64,000 nt of DNA from Lyophyllum atratum (GCA_014905825.1 JACGCN010000056.1:1-64000), one strand, 5' to 3'. Counted from the first letter of the stretch, positions 42,100 through 52,757 are shown. The notes: generated by a model not told the origin, from the letters alone. Translations and numbers: made by a program.

Positions 42100-42350
42100 T
42101 TCTGGTCATGATCACCTTCTGCGCTGCCGATGCACGAAAGACGACTCAGGGGAGGTACCCCCACCGAAACACGACGGTGTCGCCAGCACGGGTAATTCCC
42201 TATACATGTTACTACATAGTCCCGCATCTATGAGCCCTTTCACCGCAACTGTCTCTTTCTCACTTGAGAATCTCCGGCTCCGAGTCGCATTCCGTCTGAT
42301 TCTGGTGGGCTGCTGCGGGTTCGATCAGCCTAGTCAGGTACTAGTAGCAT
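42100..42350. other. Flank of tRNA-Arg, shared with the 29183 tRNA locus
   Basis: 42270-42350 (ctccgagtcgcattc ... ctggtgggctgctg) matches the reverse complement of 29184-29260, so the third tRNA also came with flanking sequence. Confidence 0.5.
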
Positions 42351-42435
42351 GGCCGTGTGGCGAAATGGCATCGCGTCTGACTACGATTCGAAGTTACCTA
42401 TCAGGAGATTGCAGGTTCGACCCCTGTCTCGGTCA
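42351..42435 (+). tRNA. tRNA-Arg(ACG) with a 13-nt intron
   Basis: The exon sequence is identical to the two minus-strand copies. The intron at 42387-42399 (ttcgaagttacct) splits the anticodon loop one base after ACG. The cloverleaf is complete: D-arm, anticodon arm TCTGA/TCAGG, T-arm with TTCGACC, and the same 6-67 mismatch. Confidence 0.92.
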
Positions 42436-42855
42436 ATGTATCCTTGTACATGATTTTTTCCCCTCGGGAGGGAGTTACTTCACCATGATCAATCATATGT
42501 ACATTTTTTCTTTGGGTGAAGCCTTCATCCTCTATTCGATATATTTGCGTGGTTTGATCCCCTGCGACTCGAGAGTCTTGTAACAAGCAAGTAACAAGTA
42601 GCCAGGACGCAACCGCGGGGAGATTATCTTATCTGATCGTGAGATACACACGAGTATGGTTAGTCTTTCAGTTCATCGCCACGGCGACCTGGCACCTTCA
42701 GCCTTTCAGACGCCTTTACCCATAGCGTCGTGCAGGCCTACAGAGAAGGTCCTTCGTATCCGATAGGGAAGGAAGCAACCAACCAAGTAAGCAGTGGTCA
42801 TGTCCACATCTCCCACACCCGCTTGTTTTCTAAGTCCTTATAGCCAGGCTATCCG
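42436..42855. other. Intergenic
   Basis: No gene is recognised between the tRNA and the divergent F-box gene. Confidence 0.4.
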
Positions 42856-44049
42856 ATGTCAAACCTTCGAGCATACCCGGAGAGTCTCATTGATATCTTA
42901 CGCTCGGCCCACGCTTCCGATGGCGCTGTCCTTTCAGATGTGGAATCCGCAGCCGCACGAGCTTGTAGCGCAGTCGCTACGCACAACATAGAGGCTTTAG
43001 ACAGGGAAATCGATGAACTCGTTCAGAAGCGAACGCAGGAGAAGGAAACGCTGCAGACACTTGCGAGTGCGCTCGCTCCTATTAAGCGTATCCCCCCGGA
43101 AGTCCTCGCCGAGATATTCGTCCAGGAACTTGACGGGCGACATGTCAGCCTGAACGAACCCCGCAAGTCTGGGACACCCTGGTCATTGCTTCAAGTATGC
43201 CGTCGATGGAGGCACGTGGCGCTCACGGAGCCTCGACTTTGGAATCGCATGACGGTCTATACAGAGTCTTGGTACCAGGCGCCATGGCGTCAACTTCTCG
43301 ATATCCATATTCACGCGCCGCAAATTGAGTTTTTCGAAACCATCCACGTATTGCAAAGAATCAGGCCGACTGGTGATATCCCCAGGTACCACGAGGGTCC
43401 ATGGGACATGCCCGTTTCTGTCGCTGACGACGCGATCTCTCTCCCTCGTCTTCGACACCTTCGTCTATGGCGATATACAGAGGCAATCCTGCAGCCGTTG
43501 ATTCTCCCTTCCCTCACCTCCCTACAGATCGAGGATGTATCACAGGTATTCGACGCGACACCCATCATACGCATGGTGGAACGCTCGCAATGTGTCCTCA
43601 CGGAGTTCTCATACGTACCGCCCATCGGCGCTCTCAGAGTGCACGGCCGATTGATACGAATTGGAACAGATAGGGATTTGTTTCACCCTCTGCTGGTGGT
43701 TTTCCCCTGCCTCCAAGAGCTGCGCATGCCCTATTGCATATTCCCTGCATCCCTATTGGACCAGGTGGCTCGCGCGGAACTCCTTCCGGTCATCGTGAAG
43801 TTGAAATGCGGAATGGGAAATGCAGATGCCCCACGCTTCGCGGACCTCGTAGAGCGGCGGCTTAACACGGACGCTCCAGGAGCGCCCCTGCGAGAGCCTG
43901 GACGAACACTCCGTGAGGCTACTGGCCGATTATTCAAGATTAACAATCCAATTATCGTTGCGGACGGAACCGCAACGGATTATGCGCGTAAACGCATTGT
44001 CGAACTTGGCAAGAAGCACGGCAAACCTCTGAAACTCATCGTACGGTAG
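42856..44049 (+). CDS. Divergent F-box-like protein
   Basis: This is a single-exon frame of 397 residues, only distantly related to the four duplicated genes. A charged helix spans about 40-70 (LDREIDELVQKRTQEKETLQ). The F-box-like motif follows at about 72-130 (LAPIKRIPPEVLAEIFVQ ... PWSLLQVCRRWRHVALTEPRLW), then a shorter Leu-rich region (LPRLRHLRLWRY, LPSLTSLQIEDV) and a basic tail. Start ATG 42856 is the first in frame. It is likely another SCF-type receptor. Its 3' end lies about 125 bp left of the DNA transposon. Confidence 0.82.
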   Translation: MSNLRAYPESLIDILRSAHASDGAVLSDVESAAARACSAVATHNIEALDREIDELVQKRTQEKETLQTLASALAPIKRIPPEVLAEIFVQELDGRHVSLNEPRKSGTPWSLLQVCRRWRHVALTEPRLWNRMTVYTESWYQAPWRQLLDIHIHAPQIEFFETIHVLQRIRPTGDIPRYHEGPWDMPVSVADDAISLPRLRHLRLWRYTEAILQPLILPSLTSLQIEDVSQVFDATPIIRMVERSQCVLTEFSYVPPIGALRVHGRLIRIGTDRDLFHPLLVVFPCLQELRMPYCIFPASLLDQVARAELLPVIVKLKCGMGNADAPRFADLVERRLNTDAPGAPLREPGRTLREATGRLFKINNPIIVADGTATDYARKRIVELGKKHGKPLKLIVR

Positions 44050-44173
44050 ACTCGCATCGGTCATCTTGGACTTATGGTTCGTCAGGGTGGGCGCGGCAAC
44101 TGATCGACGGTTGAAGACCGTTTTGCGATATCCTCAAGGTGGGGTGGATGGGCGTCAGACATGATATTGGTTT

Positions 44174-44189
44174 CATCAGAAGAATCACA
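44174..44189 (+). repeat. Left terminal inverted repeat
   Basis: CATCAGAAGAATCACA; exact inverse of 50432-50447. Beyond it the two ends keep patchy similarity (catcttt, acttc-ggtact). Confidence 0.85.
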
Positions 44190-44199
44190 CGCCCATCTT

Positions 44200-44340
44200 T
44201 GACAACTTCAGGTACTTTTGAAAGTTCCAAAAGGCGCCAAAAGCTGTTTGGCCTCGCAACTTTCAAAAGCAATGGGGGGTTGCTTGTGAAAGTTGATTTC
44301 CAGTTTTAAACAACTTTTGAAAGTAGCGAAAGTTACTTAA
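44200..44340. repeat. Subterminal GAAAGT motif array (left)
   Basis: At least five copies of a cttttGAAAGTt-like motif occur in either orientation: near 44214, 44257 (inverted), 44287, 44321 and 44329. A similar set of about four lies inside the right end (about 50258-50410). Arrays of short subterminal motifs are the binding sites of the second protein in plant CACTA elements; the same role here is an inference. Confidence 0.6.
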
Positions 44341-44488
44341 GAATACAACGCAAAGCACTTTAGAAGTCACACCGGAAGAAATGAAAAGCTATGAATTGAT
44401 TGCTATCGACGTTACACTAACCGTAAAAATGGTGCTTCAAGCCAACTTCGAGCTCACACGAACGAACCGAGGGAACGGGTATAGTAAG

Positions 44489-46659
44489 TCAATCATCTGA
44501 ATCATCGGCGTCGATCATCTCGATGTCGGATGACGGGGCGGCGGCGTCGACTGCGGAACGCATGACGGCCGTGGACCTTGGAAGCATATCGGCAGCGGCA
44601 CCGATGATTTTCAGCCATTGTTTCTCGGTCAGGCGCTTGACGGTTTTGAGTATCTTTGTCGTGGCTAAGATTTCCACGAGCTTGTTGTCCTCGGTGATAT
44701 GCTGGCGGTCGTCACAGTTGTTGGCGGAGAACTGACTCAGCTTTCCGGGCTGGGTGACGCGTTCGCCGGTCTCGCACAGAGTAAGGTTGTGCAGGCACTG
44801 CACCGGGCCCGGAATAAACATGAGTTACGGGCGTACACAGATGCATCACATACCGCCTGAACAGCCAGCACTAGGGCACCAGTAGGTTTGACCTTGGAGC
44901 GCCGGACATAAGAAATGTCCTTGATGAATTGGTAGTGAACGGCGAAAACCTTGGCGACGAAGGGGGACTGGAAAATGCCCTATATAGGAGAGTGAATTAG
45001 AGTGACAGACTCTGCATGGGTATAAGTGCTCAAGCACGCACCTTGTACTCGGGTTTCTCTTCCCCATCCTCACTTATCACCATGTCGATGGTCTTGTAAT
45101 AAAACGGCTTTGAGTTCCAAACATTAGGCTCCCCGATGGCGTCTTCGACCCACTCAGCTCGCTCTCCCTTTGAGTTGAGAGAGGGAAGCAGAATCTTCAT
45201 TAAGTAATCACTTGCGACGGTGGTCATCTTGTTGCGATAATTACTCAAGCGGCCTTCCACCTGTCAAGAGTAAGCTCCCAGATGTGCATGGATGTAAAGA
45301 AGAAAAACTGACCTTATTCTGGACCGCACGAATTAGCTCCGCATCTTCGGGCTCCTCACTATCTAGGGATGGCTGATTTGGGAAATACTTTGTCCAGAGC
45401 CGGATTATCTCCGTGTCCGAGTCGACTTTCACAGAAGCCCAAGGACGAATCGTGCCAAAATACTCGTAAACGCGAGGTCCAAAGTATTCATCGAAGCGCT
45501 TGTTGACCTCGCTGGGCAGATCGTCATCGCCGAGCTGGGCCTTTGGTTTGGGTGTCTGTGTAAGTTCGCGGCGCACCTCTAGGCTCACATAGTCAGGAAC
45601 CGACGTCGTGGGCTCAATCTTAGCGATAGATTGGACCTATTGGAGATAGTGATGGCATCCGAATCAGTCGGTGATGACATCGCAAGACAAGTGAGTTCTA
45701 CCTTTGATCCCACAACGTTGGTTTTCTGACCTTTCGCACCACGGTAACGAACAGTGCTCTTCTCATTCTTGGCGACTCCCACCTTCTCAACGCGGTCTCC
45801 TTCACCATCGCTGATGCCACGTGGTTCTTCGTCCTCAGACTCCTCGGGGTTTTCCCTATGCTTAGTCTCGGAAATGGACAATAACTTTGCTAATAATCCA
45901 GGCTCGGGAGCTCCGACATCCTCCTCGTCATCTACAGGAATATCTCGGAGGCCTGTCTTGACACCCTGGCGTGACTTCTTGCTGAGGGATCTGGAAACAA
46001 ACAGACGTAAGGTGAGAAGTACCGTGACAGAGCTGATCAGAAATTCTGACTAACAGGGCAATAGGGTTGCCCTTCCGTTTCTTATAGCCAGCCTCCTCAC
46101 GCGTCAACGAGGCCTTCAACACATCCACCTGGTCCCGAATTGTGGGCCCCTGCGCCTTCGGTGCTTGCTTACGAGCCTTTGGTGGGGGCTGATCTTCATC
46201 ATCAGAGTCGTCCAAGATCATTGCATCCGGTGAGTCTGCTCGCATTGTCTTGTCAGCTTCGTAGTTGTCGTCGTAGTCTTCATCGATGTCTGGCCCATCC
46301 AGTCAGCCTGAGCAGCACAGCATTCTGCTTGAAAAACCTTCAGACTTACTCTCCGAAATGGCCGAGATCGGCTTCTGAGGACGAGGAGTTTTGACGCGCA
46401 TCTCCGAAGGAGGATGGTTGGCCTCGAGAAGTCTCTGCTCCACCTCCTGCTCCTTCCTGTGCTCGTGATGAGCAAGGTCTTCGAGTGCCTTGGCTTTCTG
46501 TTTCGCTTTGCTGGCTTCTTCATTCGCTTTTTTCTGCTTATCAGCTTCGATCTGTGCAGCAGTGCGTCTGGTACGCTTGGGGACGGTACTCATAACAGGT
46601 GCGGTGACGGTTCGAGTGCGCAGGTTGCGAGGCATTGGCATCACAGGACTGCTGACCAT
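44489..46659 (-). CDS. Transposon companion protein (603 residues, unknown)
   Basis: Seven exons on the minus strand (46659-46350, 46289-46055, 45990-45702, 45636-45313, 45260-45042, 44979-44854, 44797-44489) join in phase to 603 codons. All introns are 50-65 nt. The N-terminus is basic and Pro-rich, then a Lys/Glu/Ala helix (about 35-95: IEADKQKKANEEASKAK...), an acidic patch (LDDSDDED), a second acidic-basic region and a globular half (about 270-560: RFDEYFGPRVYEYFG, then NKMTTVASDYLMKILLP and FVAKVFAVHYQFIKD). It ends in an acidic tail (DIEMIDADDSDD). No catalytic motif is seen. Position and divergence suggest a DNA-binding or regulatory partner of the transposase. Confidence 0.75.
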
Positions 46660-46836
46660 GGCAAGGGGAGTGAACGAGTGGGTATGCTGGATGTAGAGCA
46701 AGGTAGGACTTTCGCTTTTCCCCCCAAAAAATTTCGACTGATGAAAACGCGAACGTGACCAGCTTATGAGACACGTTTTGTAACTTAGACAAATAATTTG
46801 TACCATTCTTTTTGTCCCGACCGAACGTCAACGCTC
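46660..46836. promoter_or_regulatory. Bidirectional promoter region of the transposon
   Basis: Only 177 bp separate the two divergent ATGs (46659 leftward, 46837 rightward). Both genes must therefore share promoter sequence. An AT-rich stretch (acaaataatttg) lies near 46790; no clear TATA box was identified. Confidence 0.55.
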
Positions 46837-49800
46837 ATGTACAAACCACGCAAACCCTTTACCCCGGCCCTGTACAACTGCACCTTCGAAGGATGTCGTC
46901 GAGCACTGAAGACCGCTCGTGGCCTGAAGCTGCACTACGAGTTGCATATGGTACCCCGCGACCTACAGTTTCCACCAAGCACAGCAGGTCCCAGCAACAA
47001 TGAAGACAATCAAGATGCTGCATCCCCACCACGCCCGCCACCTTCTCCTAATTTTTCGTCACGTCGCTCTCCCCGTCGCACACCCTCTGGATCTCCTCGG
47101 CATGCACCCGGAAGTCCACGGCCTGCAGGAATCCCCGTCAATCGAGTGAATAGAAATGGAGAAACGATTGAAATCCATCCGCTGTTAGACGGTACGAATT
47201 TTACAATCACAAACTTGGAATTTCGTCTAAAAGGCTATATTGTAGGGATGCCATGCGATGCCGACGGATTTGATCTCAACGACGACACCCTCCCTCCACC
47301 TCCTCGACTCCATGAGCAGACAGATTTCAGCCCATTTCCGGATCGGGCGAAATTCGAATTCGCCGAGTTTCTTTTCACAGAAGAAGAGATGTCAGCTGGC
47401 AACCTCGACAAGCTTTTCACTCTCACGACGGCTCTCAATCCCGATCGGCCCCCTCCATTCTCTGGCCATCAGCATATGTACGGCTTAATCGACTCAATTA
47501 AACAAGGCGACGTCCCATGGCAATCATTCAGCGTCACATATCAGGGTCAACTCCCCAGTTCGCATCCTGTTCCATCATGGATGCTCGAAAAGTATGAAGT
47601 ATGGTTCCGTGATCCTCTGGAGGTTCTCGAGAACCAGATGGCCAATCCCGACTTCGCCGGCCAGATTGACTATGCACCGAAACAAGTCTCTAGAAATGGC
47701 AAACGGCGATACAGGGATCTCATGTCGGGAAATTGGGCATGGGAACAGTGTGTAAGTAACATCAATTTCATACTTCAGTACTTCGTTTCCTAACTTTGAA
47801 TTAGGATAAGATCGCCGTCGATGAATCTACGCATGGTGCAAGCTTCGTACCTGTCATCTTAGGCAGTGACAAGACAACTGTTTCCGTTGCTACCGGACAG
47901 AACGAATATTACCCTCTCTATGTGTCCCACGGCGGTGTTCACAACTCAGTGCGACGTGCTCATCGAAATGCGGTCGCATTGATCAGCTTCCTTGCAATAC
48001 CAAAGAGTAAGTCGTGTTCCATTGATAGCTTTCACTACTTCTTACTTACTTCGTCTATCAGCCTCTCGGGATCACAAAGACTCACCGGAGTTCCGAAAAT
48101 TTCGCCGGCAGCTTTTCCATGCCTCCCTCGAGCACATTCTCAGCTCTCTTCGTCCTCATATGACCGAGCCCCGTGTGACAAAGTGTGCGGACGGTCACTA
48201 CCGCAGAGTTATCTATGGCCTTGGTCCATATATTGCGGACTATCCGGAGCAGGCCCTGCTTGCTTGCGTTGTGCAGAATTGGTGTGCCAAGTACGTTCCC
48301 TTGACACTTGTCTTGACATCGTATTAACCTCCTCATCAGATGCACTGGCAAGCCTGATGATCTCGATGGTGACGGGATTCCTCGTTCTCATGAACATACG
48401 TCCCTGTTGCTCGAGACTTTCACATTGAAGGATCTGTGGGAGTCTTATGGAGTTGTCGGTGATCTAGTGGTATGTCACCGCATGTCGTAATATTCTGTCG
48501 ATTTTCTTACACCTTTCTATAGCCGTTTACTGATTCTTTCCCAAGGGCAGACATTCACGAACTCCTCGCGCCAGACCTCCTCCATCAAATCATCAAGGGA
48601 ACCTTCAAGGACCACCTCGTCGACTGGGTCGGAGAATACATCAAGCTAGCATACAAGGACACATCTCGTCGTGCAGCCGACGTCTTAGCTGACATTGATA
48701 GAAGGCAAGTCTGTTCAACATTGACATGCGTCACATGCCTTACTGACCCTTGTAGAATTGCTGCGGCTCCACCCTTCCCTGGTCTCCGGCGCTTCCCGCA
48801 GGGCAGAGGTTTCAAACAGTGGACTGGTAACGACTCGAAGGGGCTGATGAAGGTACCGTACCTGAGAATTCTTCATTGCCGCTAAAGCTGACCTTGTCCA
48901 GGTCTACCTTGCAGCAATTCACGGCCACGTCCCTGCCTGGATGACCCGCGCTGTTGCTGCGCTGATCGACTTCTGTTACCTTGTGCGGCGGTCGACAATT
49001 GATGAAGATGCTCTCGCTTCTATTCAAGACGCACTCTCACGCTTCCACCATTACCGCGAGGTTTTCCGCAATACCGGTGTCCGACCCGAAGGCTTTTCAC
49101 TCCCTCGCCAACACTCGCTCACCCACTATCCTTTTCTTATCACTCAGTTTGGTGCTCCAAATGGTTTATGTTCATCAATTACCGAGTCCAAGCACATCAA
49201 AGCAGTCAAACGGCCGTACCGTCGTTCCAACAAGAACAAGCCCCTCGGCCAGATGTTGGTCACCAATCAACGTCTCGATAAACTGGCCGCCGCTCGCGTT
49301 TTCTTCGAAAGCCATCATATGCTGAGCGGCCCTGGTTCCCCCGTCATCGCAGCCCTTCAACAGCTCGATCTTCAAGCAACTGCTCCACAACCCCCGCCAT
49401 CTCCTCAAACCACGTCGGCGCCGCCGCCGCTACCACCTGATCCGTCGGAAGCTCGTGACATGGGAGAAGTAGATGGCCCGAGGTCAATGTCGGAGATATC
49501 ATTAGCAAAGACACATGGTGCGTAATAACCCGGCTATTGAACGTGTTCAATCGTGTCTCACCAATGATGTCAGTCCGCAAGGTGCCTTCAAACATCCATG
49601 CTCTCGCCACCCACGTCAGACAACCTGACCTTCCCGAGCTGACTTCGCGTTTCCTCTACAACCAACTTCGCCCCGACGCCGACATCCCTGCTGCGCAACT
49701 TCCTCGCGATCAGCTTGCGGTGATCAACAGCAAAGTGCGGATATTCAATTCCGCTCGAGCTGTGTTTTATGCTCCAAGCGACCTATCTGGAATTGGAGGG

Positions 49801-50244
49801 ATGCGACATGAACGGATTCGTGCTGCGAGATCTTGGTATGGAGGTGCACCGCGCTATGATTGCGTTTTTGTAGGGAAGTCGGATGAGGCAGGCTTCCGAG
49901 GCCTGCATGTTGCACGTGTATTCCTTTTGTTTTCCTTCATCCATGACGGCATAACTTATCCTTGTGCACTCGTTCAGTGGTTCTCAACCGTTGGTGATTC
50001 CCCGTGTCCAGACACTGGGATGTGGATGGTTGAGCCAGATGTTCGGTTGAGGAGGGGACGTCTGCGGCGCGTGCTAGAGGTTATTCATCTCGACTCGATC
50101 ATGCGCGGTGCGCATCTCATGGGAGTTTCTGGTAAACACTTCCTTCCTTCGCAGGGTTTTGACTTCACAACTGCTTTAAACCGCTTCCATACATTCTTCG
50201 TAAACAAATTCGCCGACCACCACGCGCACGAAGTTGCTTTTTGA
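46837..50244 (+). CDS. Plavaka-type transposase
   Basis: Eight exons (46837-47751, 47805-48006, 48062-48290, 48340-48469, 48523-48704, 48756-48852, 48902-49517, 49574-50244) join in phase to 1013 codons. The fifth intron uses a GC-AG donor (gcaagt). A C2H2 finger is at the N-terminus (C15, C20, H33, H37), then a Pro/Ser linker. The conserved body follows (about 305 on: DKIAVDESTHGASFVPVILGSDKT, YPLYVS..VHNSVRRAHRNA, FRKFRRQLFHASL, VIYGLGPYIADYPEQALLACVVQNWC). It ends in a Gly/Arg-rich C-terminal domain. I recall these blocks as those of Plavaka transposases. The Asp residues of DES, a conserved GSD and later acidic residues are candidates for the catalytic triad, unproved. The first in-frame ATG is used. 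Confidence 0.88.
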
Positions 50245-50431
50245 TAGTATTTTTCGTGATACTTTCATCATACTTTTACTCAAGTTTTGTCAATTTACCG
50301 CTTGGATTACCAAAAGTTTGAATAGTGTCGAAAGTTGCGCAGTAGCTCAAAAAAGCTTGCCCAAAAGTTAAGTGAATGTCATTTGAAAGTAGAAGTACCC
50401 GAAAGTCGATCAAAGCATCTCAGAAAGATGA

Positions 50432-50447
50432 TGTGATTCTTCTGATG
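50432..50447 (-). repeat. Right terminal inverted repeat
   Basis: TGTGATTCTTCTGATG, the exact inverse of the left end; followed by TTT. Confidence 0.85.
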
Positions 50448-50956
50448 TTTGGTCAACTTATCTACTATTCCTCTGACACGGAACCAGAGTATTACTTCTC
50501 ACTTACAACTTTCATAGGTTTTCAATTCACCTAATGTGATTCGAGACCGAAGTAAGACCCCGCCAGGCCATGTTTTATCGCTGTGTTCACGAACTTCTCG
50601 CCTTCTGCTGGAAACGGGTGCCAGAGTTGGGCACGACCCGGATCCCTCAAACCCGCAGTCGTCCTAAAGTGCGATGACGATAACATGATGGATACTTATA
50701 GAACTGAAGACGTTTGAGCCCGGACGTCGAGTAGCCTCGCTGGCGTCGAGGAACTGCGGGGGAAGGTGGCGGGGAAGCTGCGGGTGGGAGAGGAGACGAG
50801 GCTTGCGATAGCTGTCACGGTCCACGGACACGCGTATCATAGACAACACAAGGGTACATTCATAAGATATCACATACACTGTCCATAGGAGACGATCGCG
50901 ATTCTTTATCACTAATTCAAAATGTTCGATCTCTTCTGCTGTGACGCTAGATTTCT
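50448..50956. other. Intergenic between transposon and secreted-protein gene
   Basis: No gene is recognised; an isolated GAAAGT-type motif near 50503 lies outside the terminal repeat. Confidence 0.45.
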
Positions 50957-51653
50957 TTAAGCGCAGGTCTACACGAAACGTCGTCAATCGAAGATACCCG
51001 GTGCATTGGTAGAGTAAGGGGAAGACTTACGCCGAAGGTAGTGCAGGTAAGACCAGCACAGCAGGGTACGCCCCCACCAGCAGAACCGCAGAAGCCTCCG
51101 GAGGTTACACATGAGCGACAGACCTACATGCTTCATCAGTATCGCTTACAATGAACAAGATACGGTCGATATTCACACTGTTAGAGGAGCAGAACAGGCC
51201 AGCACAGCAGGGGACTCCTCCTCCAGCGGAGCCGCAGAAGCCTCCTTCGGTAACACAGGAGCGACAGACCTGTCTCGACGAGGCGATCAGATGATAAAAC
51301 AATGTTTCGCACAACACTCACGCTGTTACTGGAACAGAACAGCCCACTGCAGCAGGGCACTCCTCCTCCAGCGGAGCCGCAGAAACCTCCATTGGTGACA
51401 CAGGAACGGCAGACCTGCGGCCATGCGACGGTAAATGCCAAGTAAGGGGAGGAGTATTTCAGTTGAGACTTACGCTGCTACTCGAGCAGAAAAGGCCGGC
51501 ACAGCAAGCCACACCGCCGCCTGCCGAGCCGCAGAAGGAGCCGTTGCTGGCGCACCGTCTCTCAAGGGAGTGTTCAAGGCTGGCACTGTTAGCGGTCGAG
51601 AATCCGAGGGAAACGTAGATGAGACCAGAGACAAGGCTGGGGGAGAAGCGCAT
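50957..51653 (-). CDS. Secreted protein of four tandem cystine-knot-like modules
   Basis: Five exons on the minus strand (51653-51474, 51414-51322, 51269-51177, 51123-51031, 50968-50957) join to 156 residues. Residues 1-24 are a signal peptide (MRFSPSLVSGLIYVSLGFST..., cleavage likely after ANS-A). Then come four modules with the spacing C-x6-C-x8-CC-x4-C-x5-C, each six cysteines, joined by an RS dipeptide. Exons 2-4 are each 93 bases, in phase 0, and almost identical; each begins with the last Cys of the preceding module (VCRSC). The last exon (TCA-stop) supplies the final Cys of module 4. The spacing matches an inhibitor cystine knot (knottin) fold. In other organisms such folds include protease inhibitors, antimicrobial peptides and channel ligands; the activity here is unknown. 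Confidence 0.8.
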
Positions 51654-52757
51654 CTTAAGAGAGTAAAAGTAAAGACGTGGGAGATTCGGATAGGAATACC
51701 CGTCGCAAAGAGTCCCAGATACCTACCTTTAATACTGTCAAGGGAGATTGAAGGGCCTATTTATCGGGCTACCGTCCCGACAGCTGTAAGGTAGAATTAC
51801 CCTGAAAGCAACAGCGCTCATACCAGCGTTGTGGAACGGTTTGACGCTGATCTCAACGGTGTTAGCCCGCTGCTATCGGGATAGGCTAGTCCTTTTTGAG
51901 TCAAGAAGTGCTGCCGAAGCGTGACAAAAAATGAGTAAACACGAACCATTGGGGAAGATTGTACAATGAACAAGTCGATGTGTGGTCAGGTGAGCCCAAG
52001 GAACCATTTCCCCTGGAGATCGGAGGATTTTCCAGCGCGACATGCCTGGGAGTTTGATATTGGACCTGTCGAACTTGTCCAAGGCGCAGATAAGCTAGTT
52101 ACGACTTATAAATATCAGTCGCTTCGCATAGCGATGAAAGTCATCGAAGTGAGATCTTGTGAGACAGCACCTGAAGAGCTGAAGCCAGGTATAGTCCAGA
52201 TAAGCGTAATGATGGTTTGCATTGAGTTCGTTACAGGGACTCGTCCCTGAGGGCGCGACAGGCACGATCTGGAATGGGTGTCAGCTTTTAGAGAGAGATG
52301 TACCTTCAGGTTGCATTTGATTACGTTGGAGGTCTGGTTCCCTCCCGATGATTCGCACTGCCAATGTATGTGTTGTAAATAGACCCCGTTCGATGCCGCT
52401 AGAATGAAGATAGAGCGTACGAGTAATTAGGTTCTCGATGTACCTCCGTAGAAGGCGAACCATGGATGAAGTCTTCGACGAAGTCATAAGATGCGAATCA
52501 TAGAGGTGTATTCTCCATCTAATCCGCAAAGATATGTGCAGGGGTACTACCCACGAAAATTCCACCTCATCTCAGGGATCTCGATTATGGGTGGTGGACT
52601 CAGAGGGCCGCAAAATATGTTACGCACGGGCTTCAGTGAAAAACTCAACATTCAATATTCATGCGCAGCTCAATCATAAGAACGAAGTATAGACCCATCT
52701 ATAGCAGGCATCGTAGACGTGACTTTACGGCTCCAATCGCATGCCTGCTCCAAATGC
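51654..52757. other. Intergenic
   Basis: Several short open frames on both strands (for example 51966-52250 plus and 52281-52565 minus) show no conserved motif. No gene is supported. Confidence 0.4.

Larger units (their letters stand above)
37270..42100. repeat. Segmental duplication unit C, inverted (F-box gene + BTB pseudogene)
   Basis: In unit C the order on the plus strand is F-box gene 4 (37513-39363), spacer, BTB copy (40520-41990): the mirror image of units A and B. Boundaries are approximate. The upstream 37270-37512 matches the upstream parts of F-box genes 1 and 2. Confidence 0.75.
44174..50447. mobile_element. Plavaka-type (CACTA-like) DNA transposon, two genes
   Basis: Perfect 16-bp terminal inverted repeats (CATCAGAAGAATCACA at 44174-44189, reverse complement at 50432-50447) enclose 6274 bp. 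TTT directly precedes the left end and directly follows the right end, compatible with a 3-bp target duplication. The flanks share no other similarity. Inside are a transposase gene (+) and a divergent companion gene (-), plus subterminal motif arrays. Both coding regions close in phase after splicing, so the copy looks autonomous and recent. Classification rests on the transposase's similarity, from memory, to Plavaka transposases of Agaricomycetes. Confidence 0.82.

Noticed and set aside
49526..49573. Transposase ending at the TAA near 49525
   Set aside because: A GT-AG intron (49518-49573) joins in phase to the conserved C-terminal domain, so the stop is intronic.
50500..50515. Extension of the transposon's right end to the last GAAAGT-type motif
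   Set aside because: The perfect 16-bp inverted repeat and flanking TTT place the end at 50447; the outer motif is isolated.
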